This document shows, piece by piece, positions 17,647 through 27,500 of a stretch of DNA of 64,000 nucleotides. The position numbers and the translations under genes were made by a program. The DNA is from JAGQPD01 sp020426865 (GTDB lineage Bacteria; Planctomycetota; Planctomycetia; Pirellulales; Pirellulaceae): contig JAWKTN010000011.1 of NCBI GenBank assembly GCA_041399065.1, positions 1 to 64,000 on the forward strand, written 5' to 3'. Position 1 is the stretch's first letter. Each line of letters starts with the position of its first letter. The notes beneath the pieces were generated by a model. The model was not told the origin of the DNA. It worked only from the letters and a program-made list of their open reading frames with translations, and searched no databases.

Positions 17647-20103
17647 ATGGCCAGTGGACAAGGCGTTTGGGGCATTGACATCGGTCAGTGTGCATTCAAA
17701 GCGCTGCGCGGAACGGTTCAGGACGACGGCACCGTCTTGGTCGATGCTTTCGATTACATCGAGTATCCCAAGATTCTCAGCCAACCAGATGCCAAGCCGG
17801 ACGAGTTAATCCGAGCGGCGCTGAAGCAGTTCTTGTCGCGCAATTCCTTGCGTGGCGACCGGGTGGCGATCTCGCTTTCGGGGCAAAGCGGATTGGCGCG
17901 ATTCGTAAAATTACCGCCCGTGGAATCGAAGAAGATTCCGCAGCTGGTTTCTTTTGAAGCGAAGCAGCAGATTCCATTTTCTTTGGACGACGTTGTCTGG
18001 GATTATCAGACGATGCCTGGGGCGGCCGAGGAGGACGGTTTTGCCTTGGAGGCCGAGGTCGGGATCTTCGCGATTAAGCGGGACCAGGTATTCCGCATGA
18101 TCCAGCCTTTGATTGACGCGGAAGTGGAATTGGATCTGATCCAGTTAACGCCGTTGGCGTTCTACAACGCCGTCACGTACGATTTCATTACCGACGCTCC
18201 GCCTCCGGAAGAGTACGATCCCGACGAGCCACCGCCGTCGGTGGTTGCGATTTCGATGGGAACGGAAACGTCGGACCTGGTGGTAACCGACGGGTATCGC
18301 GTTTGGCAACGCAGCATTCCATTGGGTGGCAATCACTTTACCAAGCAGCTTACCAAAGAGCTGAAACTCACATTTGCCAAAGCGGAGCAAACCAAGCGGA
18401 ACGCGTTGGAAGCCGAGGATGCCCGGTCGTTATTCCAGGCGATGCGTCCGGTATTCAATGACTTGGTAACGGAAGTGCAACGCAGTATTGGCTTTTTCAA
18501 GAGCTTGGATCGCAAGGCAACGATCCAGTCGGTGGTAGTAACTGGCAATGCGGTCAAGTTGCCGGGATTGGCGAATTACTTGGAGAAGAACCTCGAGTTG
18601 CCGGTAACGAAGCTCGATCAATTCAATCGCCTTGAAGGTCCGGGGGTGTTGGGCAACCCGGTCTTCACCGACAACGTAATGTCGTTTCCGGTCTGTTACG
18701 GTCTGATCCTGCAGGGGGCAGGTCAGGCCAAGCTGCGCACCAGCCTGTTACCGCGGGAGATCTTGACACAGCGGTTGATTCGCCGCAAAAAGCCGTGGGT
18801 GGCGGCGATGGCGGGTTCGATCCTCTTGGCCTGTGCGTTCAACTATTTTTTCAACTGGAATGCCTGGTCGAAGGTCCGGCCCGAGGAATGGAAGAGCGCG
18901 ATGACGGAGGTCGACAACCTCAAGCGTGAGGGGGACGGCTTTGTCTCGCAAGATACCGCTCAACAAGAAACACTCGCACGGATTGAAGGTGTTGGCGAAG
19001 CGGCCGTGGGCAGTTCCGACGGACGGCTGTTGTGGCTGGAATTGCTGAAGATGGTCACCGAGGCCTTGCCGGTTGACGAATCGGTTCCGCAAGGGAAGAT
19101 CATGACGTTGGAAGAGCGTGGGTTGTTGCAGCGGAAAGAGTTGTACGTCGACTACATCGAATCGCAATACTACTCGGACCTTTCGACTTGGTTCACCGAC
19201 GCCGCCAAGCAGCGATATCAAGAGGGGCAAGCATCCGCCAAAGCGGGTGCGTCGACGATCGAATCCTCCGAACCAGTGACCGATCCGGCAGCAGATCCGG
19301 CGGCCGACGACGCTGCTGCGGCAGCGGACCCCAACGCTGTAGCGGCGGACGCACCGGACGCTGACGCTACGGCCGCAGACGCTACGGCCGCTGACGTTGT
19401 GGATCCCGCCGCTGCGACGTCAGATGCCACTGATATGGCACTGGATGGCGCGGAGGCCGACAATGTGGCGGACTCGACCGCGGATGACGGCATGCTGGAA
19501 CCAGCGGAAGTGGAGGTGCCGGACTATCCCGCTCCCGAAGGGGGTGGCTGGGTCATTGAAATCCACGGCTATCACTTCCACAACGAAGCGCCACCCAACT
19601 GGGGCGCACAATACGTCCGCAGCACGCTGCTCAAGCAGCTTGATTCCGGCACCGTGGAATTACCGGTCGGCCCGCCTGACGAAAACGGCAACGTCAGGAC
19701 CGAACGCTTTACGGCCGCGGAACTGGGCATCAAGTATCCCATTCTCGCGGACGACGATATGCAACGTCGCTACAAGATTCGTAATCCCAAGTACGAAGCC
19801 GAAGTCCTCAAGCAAGGGGGGACGCTTACCAACGATATGATGGGAGCCGAAGGGGGGATGGGGATGGGTGGCATGCTGCCAGGACAGGAGACGACCGGTC
19901 AGCCGGTGCTGGGGCCGGACGGCAAGCCCGTCGAGCAAATCAAGCCCTACATCGAAGTTCCGATTTATAAATTCACCGTGCAGTTTTGCTGGCAACAGAA
20001 ACGTGTCAGCGAACGACTCAAGGCACGCGAAGAGGCAAGACTCGAAGCAGAATTGGGCGCCGATGAAGTTGCCGCAATTCCTGGAACCGGAGGAGGTCTG
20101 TAA
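17647..20103 (+). CDS. pilM: PilM-like pilus/secretion assembly ATPase with C-terminal extension
   Basis: Actin-like protein related to PilM, which sits on the cytoplasmic face of type IV pilus machines and binds PilN. Phosphate-1 motif GVWGIDIGQCAFKAL lies at residues 6-20, phosphate-2 motif VVAISMGTETSDLVV near 200, and adenosine motif VVVTGNAVKLPGLANYLE near 297. Ordinary PilM is about 350 residues; this one has 818. After residue 380 comes a membrane segment (VAAMAGSILLACAFNYFF, about 384-402), so a PilN-like portion may be fused. It continues with an Ala/Asp-rich linker (about 540-620) and a C-terminal region ending in an Arg/Glu helix. The ribosome-binding site AGGGGG lies seven bases before the ATG. 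The next gene starts five bases after its stop. Confidence 0.82.
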   Translation: MASGQGVWGIDIGQCAFKALRGTVQDDGTVLVDAFDYIEYPKILSQPDAKPDELIRAALKQFLSRNSLRGDRVAISLSGQSGLARFVKLPPVESKKIPQLVSFEAKQQIPFSLDDVVWDYQTMPGAAEEDGFALEAEVGIFAIKRDQVFRMIQPLIDAEVELDLIQLTPLAFYNAVTYDFITDAPPPEEYDPDEPPPSVVAISMGTETSDLVVTDGYRVWQRSIPLGGNHFTKQLTKELKLTFAKAEQTKRNALEAEDARSLFQAMRPVFNDLVTEVQRSIGFFKSLDRKATIQSVVVTGNAVKLPGLANYLEKNLELPVTKLDQFNRLEGPGVLGNPVFTDNVMSFPVCYGLILQGAGQAKLRTSLLPREILTQRLIRRKKPWVAAMAGSILLACAFNYFFNWNAWSKVRPEEWKSAMTEVDNLKREGDGFVSQDTAQQETLARIEGVGEAAVGSSDGRLLWLELLKMVTEALPVDESVPQGKIMTLEERGLLQRKELYVDYIESQYYSDLSTWFTDAAKQRYQEGQASAKAGASTIESSEPVTDPAADPAADDAAAAADPNAVAADAPDADATAADATAADVVDPAAATSDATDMALDGAEADNVADSTADDGMLEPAEVEVPDYPAPEGGGWVIEIHGYHFHNEAPPNWGAQYVRSTLLKQLDSGTVELPVGPPDENGNVRTERFTAAELGIKYPILADDDMQRRYKIRNPKYEAEVLKQGGTLTNDMMGAEGGMGMGGMLPGQETTGQPVLGPDGKPVEQIKPYIEVPIYKFTVQFCWQQKRVSERLKAREEARLEAELGADEVAAIPGTGGGL

Positions 20104-20108
20104 TCGCC

Positions 20109-21902
20109 ATGGAAAAGATCAAAGCATTCTTCCGCTATATCAAACGCCAGCAATTCTGGCTGATCTGCACGGTCATCGTCATCCTGGGCTGCGTGATCTG
20201 GTTCATGACCACGCGGGAATTGGCCGCCGAACGCAAGAAGAACGAAGATACGATCAATTCGAACTACAGCACCGTGCAAACAATGACCAGTCAGGCACAA
20301 GCGCCCAACGAGAAGGTCGCCGCTGCGATGACCGAGCTGATTGAAACACGCAAGTCGCAAGTGGAAGAAGCGTGGCGTGAGAAATACAAGCAGCAAGAGA
20401 CGATCCTCGTATGGCCCACGGATATGACGCCGGAATTCCAACGTGCGGTCGTTAATCTCAAGCCGATCGAAACGGTCACTCGCGAGTTGCCGGCCCACTA
20501 TCGCGAACAGTATAGCTACTTTATCGAACGCGAATTGCCGAAACTGGCCGAACGCATCCATGCCAAATGGAAACCCGCCAACGATCCCAATATGGGAGGT
20601 GGCATGATGGGGGGCGGTCGCGGCGGGTATGGCTCCGAAGGAGGTGGATACGGGGGTGGCACCGACGACTGGGCGGGTGACGAAACCGATACGATGATGA
20701 TGGGCCGTGGCGGATACGGCAGTGAAGGGGGCGGATACGGCGGTGGCCTGGTCGACGCCAACGGTAACCCGATTGTCGATGACGGCAATTTCGTGAAATG
20801 GCATCCGGGCAATCAAGGGCTCATTCAGTTCGAACACTTCTCGTGGCCGGAAACACAAAGCAAAGTCCCCACAACCAAACAAATGCTCTACGCCCAGGAA
20901 GACCTGTGGGTCCTGACATCGCTGATGGATGTGATTGCTCAAACCAACGAGAACGCCACGGGTGCCCACAATGCCGTGATCAAACGGATCGAGTTCATCC
21001 ACATTGGCAAAGACGTTTCGCCGAGTGCCGGTAAGGTGTCAGCCGTAAAAGCATCCGCCGTCGATGCCACGATGGAGGATCCGATGCTGGCGGGCAGTGG
21101 AGGTTATGGAACGGAAGGAGGCGCCGTCGCGATGGACGCGGGGGCGGGAGCGAGTCTGGACGGTGGACGCAGTCCCTACGGCGGGTACGGCAGTGAAATG
21201 GGTTCCGGCGGGGCTCTGGGGGCCGATGGCATGCCGATTCCGATCGTTCGCGACCCGGCGGAAAAACGCTACGTCGATAAAGACTATCAACAACTCACCA
21301 GTGAGCAACTTAAGGAGGCGATCGAGTCGTCGTCGCCCGACACCGTCTACCTGGCCGTGGCCAAACGCATGCCGGTCCGGATGCGTTTTTACATGGATCA
21401 GCGTGGTATTAATCGTTTGCTGCTGGCCTGTGCCAATTCGCCGTTGACTGTGGAAGTTCGCCAAGTACGACTGTTTCGCGACAAGAAGCTTATGGACGCA
21501 AAATCGTCACCATTCGGCGACATGTTCGGTGGGATGGGTGGCATGATGGAAGGAGGGGGTGGCGGCGGAGGCTATGGGTACGGGGATACCGGTGGAGCCC
21601 CAGGTTACGGACGCGAAGGGATGGCAGCTCCCGGTGAAGGGGGTGGCGGCGGAGGCTATGGGTATGGCGACGGCGGTGGCCGCGGCGGTTATGGCGGCTA
21701 CGGTGATGGCGGCATGGGCATGGGTGGTATGGGTGGCATGATGATCGATGTGCTACCCACCGGATTCGATGTGATGGTCGAGGTCTACGGGTTGATCTAC
21801 ATCTACAATCCGGTGGATCGCGCCAAATTGGATTCGGGTACCGATAGCAGTGCGGCAGCTACCGACGAAATTGCCAGCACCAGCGGTGCATCGCTACGAT
21901 AA
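20109..21902 (+). CDS. Membrane-anchored Gly/Tyr-rich protein (first)
   Basis: 597 residues, family not recognised. One N-terminal membrane segment (FWLICTVIVILGCVIWFM, about 15-32) follows a short basic cytoplasmic tail, then a long helical region. This topology is that of PilN/PilO proteins, and position right after the pilM-like gene fits such a role. Two low-complexity blocks rich in GGYGSEGGGYGGG and GGGYGYGDGG interrupt the chain (about 160-215 and 480-545). Between and after them are ordered segments, including LTVEVRQVRLFRDKK and GFDVMVEVYGLIYIYNP, which resembles the end of a PilO-like ferredoxin fold. Cotranscribed with its neighbours: 5 bases from the previous gene and about 40 to the next. 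Confidence 0.75.
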   Translation: MEKIKAFFRYIKRQQFWLICTVIVILGCVIWFMTTRELAAERKKNEDTINSNYSTVQTMTSQAQAPNEKVAAAMTELIETRKSQVEEAWREKYKQQETILVWPTDMTPEFQRAVVNLKPIETVTRELPAHYREQYSYFIERELPKLAERIHAKWKPANDPNMGGGMMGGGRGGYGSEGGGYGGGTDDWAGDETDTMMMGRGGYGSEGGGYGGGLVDANGNPIVDDGNFVKWHPGNQGLIQFEHFSWPETQSKVPTTKQMLYAQEDLWVLTSLMDVIAQTNENATGAHNAVIKRIEFIHIGKDVSPSAGKVSAVKASAVDATMEDPMLAGSGGYGTEGGAVAMDAGAGASLDGGRSPYGGYGSEMGSGGALGADGMPIPIVRDPAEKRYVDKDYQQLTSEQLKEAIESSSPDTVYLAVAKRMPVRMRFYMDQRGINRLLLACANSPLTVEVRQVRLFRDKKLMDAKSSPFGDMFGGMGGMMEGGGGGGGYGYGDTGGAPGYGREGMAAPGEGGGGGGYGYGDGGGRGGYGGYGDGGMGMGGMGGMMIDVLPTGFDVMVEVYGLIYIYNPVDRAKLDSGTDSSAAATDEIASTSGASLR

Positions 21903-21943
21903 CGGGAACAGAGAACCAGGCTAGTTATTGGAGGACGGGATCG

Positions 21944-24124
21944 ATGAAAGCAAAACTGAATTTCGGCGAAGGCGGATTTAAGGGTTTTTTGGCCAAACAT
22001 GTCGAAAAAATGATGTTCGGCTTGGCACTGGCCATCGCCGCGTTCCTGGTTTACAGTGGCTGGCGCAGCAAGACAAGTGTCACACAGAAGACACCTTCCG
22101 ATCTCGTCAACCAGGTCAGCAGCGGCCGCAATTGGCTGCAAGGCCAGAGCTGGGAAGGACACTACAAAGGGCTTCGGGATCGCGAAGTTGACTATCGACA
22201 ACGAGCTCAAAACACGCTGAAAGAGATTCCGGTGGCATCGTACCCAATGCCACAATACATCGGTCCACCCGCGTGGCCCGAAACCACAAGACGTAGTGAC
22301 CCCGTGCTGTACGCCGTCGAGCAACTGGAAGTCTCGTCCGGATTCGGGACCATGGCCATCCCAGATGCCTCAGCCGGGACGACCGGCGGCCGCGGCGAAG
22401 GGGGCTACGGGATGATGGGGGCCACCGGCGTGATGGAAGATGGGAAACGAGCCGTCCCCATGGATCACCCGATCCTCCGCGCACTCCAGGTTGGTCAAGG
22501 CGGGGGCACAAAATACCAAGGGGTTTACTACGCCGCGATCCAGGGACTTATCCCCTACAAGAAACAACTCGACGAATACGATCGCTGCTTTCTCGAAGCC
22601 GCAGGGTTCAGTGAAACCCGCGATACTCCGTACTATTTGATGTTCAAAATCGAACGCGCCGAAGTCAAACCCGGAGACGACGTATCGAAGCTCGATTGGA
22701 AGACGATTGACATTGCCAAAGCATGTAAATTGCAGCAGACATGGATGGATACGATGACACCGACGGTTGATCAGCAATTCATCGACCCCATGTTAACGAT
22801 GAATATCCCGCCCATTCTGATGCGGGACCGCGAGAAGCTGGGCCGGCACAGTGCCCTGCCTGCATACCGCGATCCAACGATGATGCAATACAGCGGCGAT
22901 GCGGGTGCCTATTACGGGGAAGGGGGTGCGGATCAAATGCCCGATTCGATCACCAGCCCCGAAGACCTGCAAAACCTGCCGATGGGCGGCGGTGAAGGCG
23001 GATACGGTGGTCGCGGCGTGCCCGGTGGCCGCGGAGGATACGGCGGCGGATACGGACGAGGTGCCCCTGGTGGTGGACGTGGGGGCTATGGCACTGACGG
23101 CGAAGGGGGCATGAGTCGCGGTGGACGCGTCGGTCGCACCGGTGTCGGCGGCGGTCGTGGCGGATACGGCGGCGGTGGTGGCTACGGCGGCCGAGGTGGC
23201 TACGGCGGCGGTGAAGGCGGATACGGTGGGATGGGGGGCGATGGTTTCGAAGTCCCCGAATGGAAACTGTTCCGCTACTACGATTTTTCAGTCTACCCAG
23301 GACGATCGTACCAATATCGCGTCAGCCTCTTCGTGGAAGACCCCAACAATCCGCAAAACATCTCGGAAAAACCACCAAACAGCCTGGTCACCCGCGAAGT
23401 TGCCGACCGTATTTCACGGTTGCCCAAACCGGAAGCTGGCAAGCGAGGAACCTATTGGCGGACCACCGATTGGAGTGACCCCAGCCCGATTGTCACCGTC
23501 AACCCTGGCCGTGATATGATCGCTGGCGAAGTGGCCCCTGCCACACAATCGTCTGCCGCAAACGGATTGTCGTTCACCAAGTCGCTCTCGGAACCAATTG
23601 CCAAGGTTATGGCAGTAATGTTCGATCGCAGCCATCAAATTGATGTCGGCGGCGAAAAGTCCGATGCCCGACGCGGCACCGTCGCCAATTTCAAGCTCGA
23701 CAAAGTCGAAATTCTCGATTTGAAAGAAGGCTCGCCGATTCTGGAAGAACAGAAGGACTACGCCTTCGTGACCAATACGTTGATCCTCGATATCCGTGGC
23801 GGTGAGACGATCAATAACAAACCATGGGCGAAAGCCCCCGGGGAAATGCTCGTTTGGGACCCGATCAGCAATCAAGTACGCGTGCTCGACGAATTGGACA
23901 ATGCCGATCGTTTCTCCATGTTCGTCTTCCCGGAAGAGGACCCAACAATGGGGCGCGATGGCGGTTATGGGGCTGCCCCAGGCGCCGAAGGCGAAGGAGG
24001 TCGCAGCGGTTACGGCTACGGTGACGAAGGAGGCGCCGGCGGTGGCCGACGTACTAACTCCCGGTCACGGTCACGCCAGAATCAGCAGCCACAACAACGC
24101 GGCGGCTATGGCTACGGACGGTAA
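21944..24124 (+). CDS. Membrane-anchored Gly/Tyr-rich protein (second)
   Basis: 726 residues, family not recognised. A single N-terminal membrane segment (MMFGLALAIAAFLVYSGW, about 24-41) is followed by a helical stretch, a mixed region, then a very Gly/Tyr/Arg-rich block (about 345-425, units such as GGYGGGGGYGGRGG). A folded region follows (WKLFRYYDFSVYPGRSYQYR), and the C-terminal tail is again Gly/Tyr/Arg/Gln-rich, ending RGGYGYGR. It shares the architecture of the preceding gene and is last in the operon before a terminator. By analogy with pilus machines it could contribute to the periplasmic alignment complex with a secretin (PilO/PilP-like), but no direct homology is visible. Confidence 0.75.
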   Translation: MKAKLNFGEGGFKGFLAKHVEKMMFGLALAIAAFLVYSGWRSKTSVTQKTPSDLVNQVSSGRNWLQGQSWEGHYKGLRDREVDYRQRAQNTLKEIPVASYPMPQYIGPPAWPETTRRSDPVLYAVEQLEVSSGFGTMAIPDASAGTTGGRGEGGYGMMGATGVMEDGKRAVPMDHPILRALQVGQGGGTKYQGVYYAAIQGLIPYKKQLDEYDRCFLEAAGFSETRDTPYYLMFKIERAEVKPGDDVSKLDWKTIDIAKACKLQQTWMDTMTPTVDQQFIDPMLTMNIPPILMRDREKLGRHSALPAYRDPTMMQYSGDAGAYYGEGGADQMPDSITSPEDLQNLPMGGGEGGYGGRGVPGGRGGYGGGYGRGAPGGGRGGYGTDGEGGMSRGGRVGRTGVGGGRGGYGGGGGYGGRGGYGGGEGGYGGMGGDGFEVPEWKLFRYYDFSVYPGRSYQYRVSLFVEDPNNPQNISEKPPNSLVTREVADRISRLPKPEAGKRGTYWRTTDWSDPSPIVTVNPGRDMIAGEVAPATQSSAANGLSFTKSLSEPIAKVMAVMFDRSHQIDVGGEKSDARRGTVANFKLDKVEILDLKEGSPILEEQKDYAFVTNTLILDIRGGETINNKPWAKAPGEMLVWDPISNQVRVLDELDNADRFSMFVFPEEDPTMGRDGGYGAAPGAEGEGGRSGYGYGDEGGAGGGRRTNSRSRSRQNQQPQQRGGYGYGR

Positions 24125-24185
24125 TAGACGTCTCTCAAAGCCGCGTACCTTTTTCAATTTCAATACGTTCGCAAAACTAACGCAA

Positions 24186-24224
24186 CCGTTCACGAAGAAT
24201 CTTCCTTCGTGAACGGTTTTCTTG
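24186..24224 (+). terminator. Intrinsic terminator of the pilM operon
   Basis: CCGTTCACGAAG (24186-24197) pairs perfectly with CTTCGTGAACGG (24205-24216) across a 7-base loop, followed by TTTTCTTG. It closes the three-gene operon about 60 bases after its last stop and separates it from the secretin gene. Confidence 0.85.
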
Positions 24225-24397
24225 TTGAATCCATGGCTCCGTGCCTCCGTCAGATGAATTGTCCGCCCGACGATGAGCTCGTGATGCATTTATAAACTCC
24301 CGTTGTTGCACCCCAAAGACACTGCTACACCGTCGCGCGCAGCGACGCTAGCACTCGCATGTCTAATAAATTTTTTTCTCGATTAAAAAAAATGCCC

Positions 24398-24426
24398 TTG
24401 ACCAGTTTGGGCTGACCGGATATTTA
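24398..24426 (+). promoter_or_regulatory. Sigma-70-type promoter for the secretin gene
   Basis: TTGACC (24398-24403), a 17-base spacer and TATTTA (24421-24426). Start of transcription would be near 24433. This argues against the TTG at 24436 as a translation start and supports the ATG at 24517. Confidence 0.6.
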
Positions 24427-24516
24427 TCCCCCCACTTGTCATATTCGGTTCGACGTACGCCCGGTAGCTACCGCTTCGCGGGTCACTTGTCTCCAGAAAA
24501 CACGGGACGCAGAAAG

Positions 24517-27500
24517 ATGTGGTTTAGGCGACTACGGAAGCGAGCTATCGAGTGGGAGCGGAGGTTATTGTTGCAGCCACTGTTTCCGAGCGAAATGATT
24601 CGAGACGTTGAAATGGATTTCCAGCAGGACGCGCATAGATCAAGGAGCATGGCGTTGAAAGCCACCTCAAAAACCGTTGCTGGTCTGGTTGCTCTGGCAC
24701 TGTCAATTCCCACGGTCCCAAGTGTGAGCATGATGCTTGCGATTGGTGTGGGAAGTGCAAGCACGGCACCGGCCCATGGACAACTCACAAAAACACCAGA
24801 ACGACGTCGTTCGGATGAATTGCTCAAGCAAGGGCGCAAGGCACTTGAGGCGAACAATCTGGAGGAAGCCCAGTTCTGTTTGCAGCAAGTGGAACAGCTT
24901 GGCGTTCGATATGACAATCTGTTTCAACATTTTGTCGACACACCAGCCAAGCTACGTAACGACATTGCTCAGGCGATGGGCAATCGTCCGCAGCCGCCGA
25001 GTTCTCGATTTACGCCTCCGGCCACGGGAGTCGCACAGATCCAGCCCACGGCGGGAATGGGAGCGGCGATCGAGAACCCGTATGTGCCGAACGTCAATGC
25101 GTCGGACGCATTGCTGTCGCAAATGACGGATTCCGCCAAGGCTCAGAGTTTGCGGTTTATCAACGAGGGGCGGGCGGCGCTCGCACAGGGCGACGCGACG
25201 TCGGCGATCGGCTGGTACCATCGAGCCCTTGCCTTGGGAGCTACGTTCGCTCCCGGTGAAGATGGGTTGCGAAATTTTGGCGCGGAATTGGTACAAGCAG
25301 GGATCAACCCTCAACAATTGATTCCCACCGTGACGCAGCAATTGGCACAGCAAGCAATTCCGGGCGCGCAAGAGCTTGCCGGGCAAGTTCCGCAAGTCAT
25401 TACCAACGCGTTGGCAACCGGTGCGGCACCGATTCCGCAGAACAGTGCTACGTCCGATGCGGCAATCGCTCCACAGAAAATGGAAACCCTGAAATTGCTG
25501 GCCCAGGCCAGGATGGCATTTGATCGCGGCGACGTGGCAGGTGCCGAACAACTGGTACGGTCTGCCCAGGCATTGAACGTACCCGATTCAGCCTACGCTG
25601 CGGGTGAACCGAGACCATGGATGATGTTGCTGGATATTGAACAACGCAAGCGACAAATTGAACGGGGAATGGGCCAAGTAGCTAACGCAGTCGGTACAGC
25701 CGCACAAGCGGGATCGCAAGTCACAACCGCGTACGCTCAGCAACCATTGAATGGGGGTGCAGCTCGTCGACCGACCGCCCGACCGGTTCAATTTGACCAG
25801 GATGATCCATTTGCCGACGTGCCGGGTCTACCGAGCATCCCGGCACCGACGGAAACCACGCCGGCACCACAGATTCCGGCTCCGACGGCACCGGCGGTCA
25901 CGGGGAGTGGTCTTGGACCAGAAACACCGGCTCAAAACAACTTTGCGCCGATCGTCGATGCTCCGTCACGAAACGTGACTGACCAACCACCGCTGTCGCA
26001 GATCACATCAGACGATCCAGCAGAGCCAGCCGCCGAGTCGGCTGCCGACCGATTGATTCGTCAAGGCGAAGAGGCATTGGACAACAACGACATCGACGGA
26101 GCTCGCCGGTATTTCATCCGAGCATTCGCGCAACAGGATCAGTTGGATGCTGAATCACGGCAGCGTCTGCAAACGTATCTGCAAGACTTGCGGGTATCAC
26201 CGATCGACGCTCCAGCCAATGGTGACAGCGGTGTTGCCGGTGGCAGCAGTGCACCTCAGCTCACACCAGCTGAGCAGCAACAGTTGCGTGAGTTGTACAG
26301 CGTCGTCTCAAGCGAGCAGGCGAACATCAACCAGATGCGGGAAAAAGATCCGACAGGTGCCTGGGAGCGTCTGAAGAAGCTTCGCGATACGATCAGCAAG
26401 GCAGAAGCGCCCGAGCGTTCTCGCCGTGCGTTACTTTCTCGCGTCGACCGTTCACTTACGGAATTAGAAACCTACATTGAGCAGAACAAGCCGCGGATTG
26501 AAACGGAAGAGCGCAACCGCAAGGTGCTCGCAGAGATCGAACAACGTCGCAAGCAGCGAAACTACGTTGATTCGACGTTGCAGGAAATGGTCGATCAGTT
26601 CAACACACTGATGGACGAACAACGTTACGCCGAGGCACGCGTGATTGCGAAAAAAGCTCAAGAGCTGTCACCGAATGACCCGGTTGTGGAGCTGATGGTT
26701 TGGAAAGGCCATTTCGCCCAGCAGTTGGCCACGCAAATGAATCGTCGTGAAAAATCGGAAGCTGGCTTCCGTACCGTGATGGAAAATGTTCACGAATCGG
26801 CGATTCCATACGATGACAACGATCCGATTTCGTTCCCTCAACGACCGATTTGGGAAGATTTGACGCGTAGCCGGCGGCGGGCCGAACGCGAAGGTCGAGC
26901 ACGATACAGCGACGTTGAGATGGAGATCCATCGCGCTCTTAAGAAGCCTGTGTCGGTCGATTTCGACGGGACACCGCTGTCGACCGCCATGGACACGCTC
27001 GGCAAGCTCGCTGGCGTCGATATCGTACTTGATCCCAAGGGGCTCGTGGCCGAAGGTGTTACAACCGATACCACGGTTGGTTTGACCCTGCGCAAACCTG
27101 TCAGTCTGAAGAGTGCGTTGAACCTGCTTCTCGAACCGTTGCGTTTGAGCTATGTGGTACAGGACGAGGTGTTACGGGTAACCAGCGAAATGGTTCGCAA
27201 CGAAGATGTGTACACTGAAGTATACAACGTCGCCGACCTGGTGATCCCGATTCCGAATTTTAACCCGAACGGCAATATCGGGTTGGCAGCCGCGATTCAT
27301 GACGCTCATCGTTCACAGTTGTTTGGACAGTATGGAGGCCGCACGGTCAAGACGCCGTTTGTGCTTGCCGACAACGATGCGTCGTCCAACAGTGTCAACC
27401 CCTTGGCGTTGGCACAAATGGGCCAGCAATCGTCACTCCCCAGCGTACCGATGCCGAATCAGGCATTATCTGGTGCCGGAGGACAAGGTGGTGGCTCGCA

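Noticed and set aside
19218..19493. Ala/Ser-rich minus-strand frame
   Set aside because: Artefact of the low-complexity Ala/Asp linker of the PilM-like gene.
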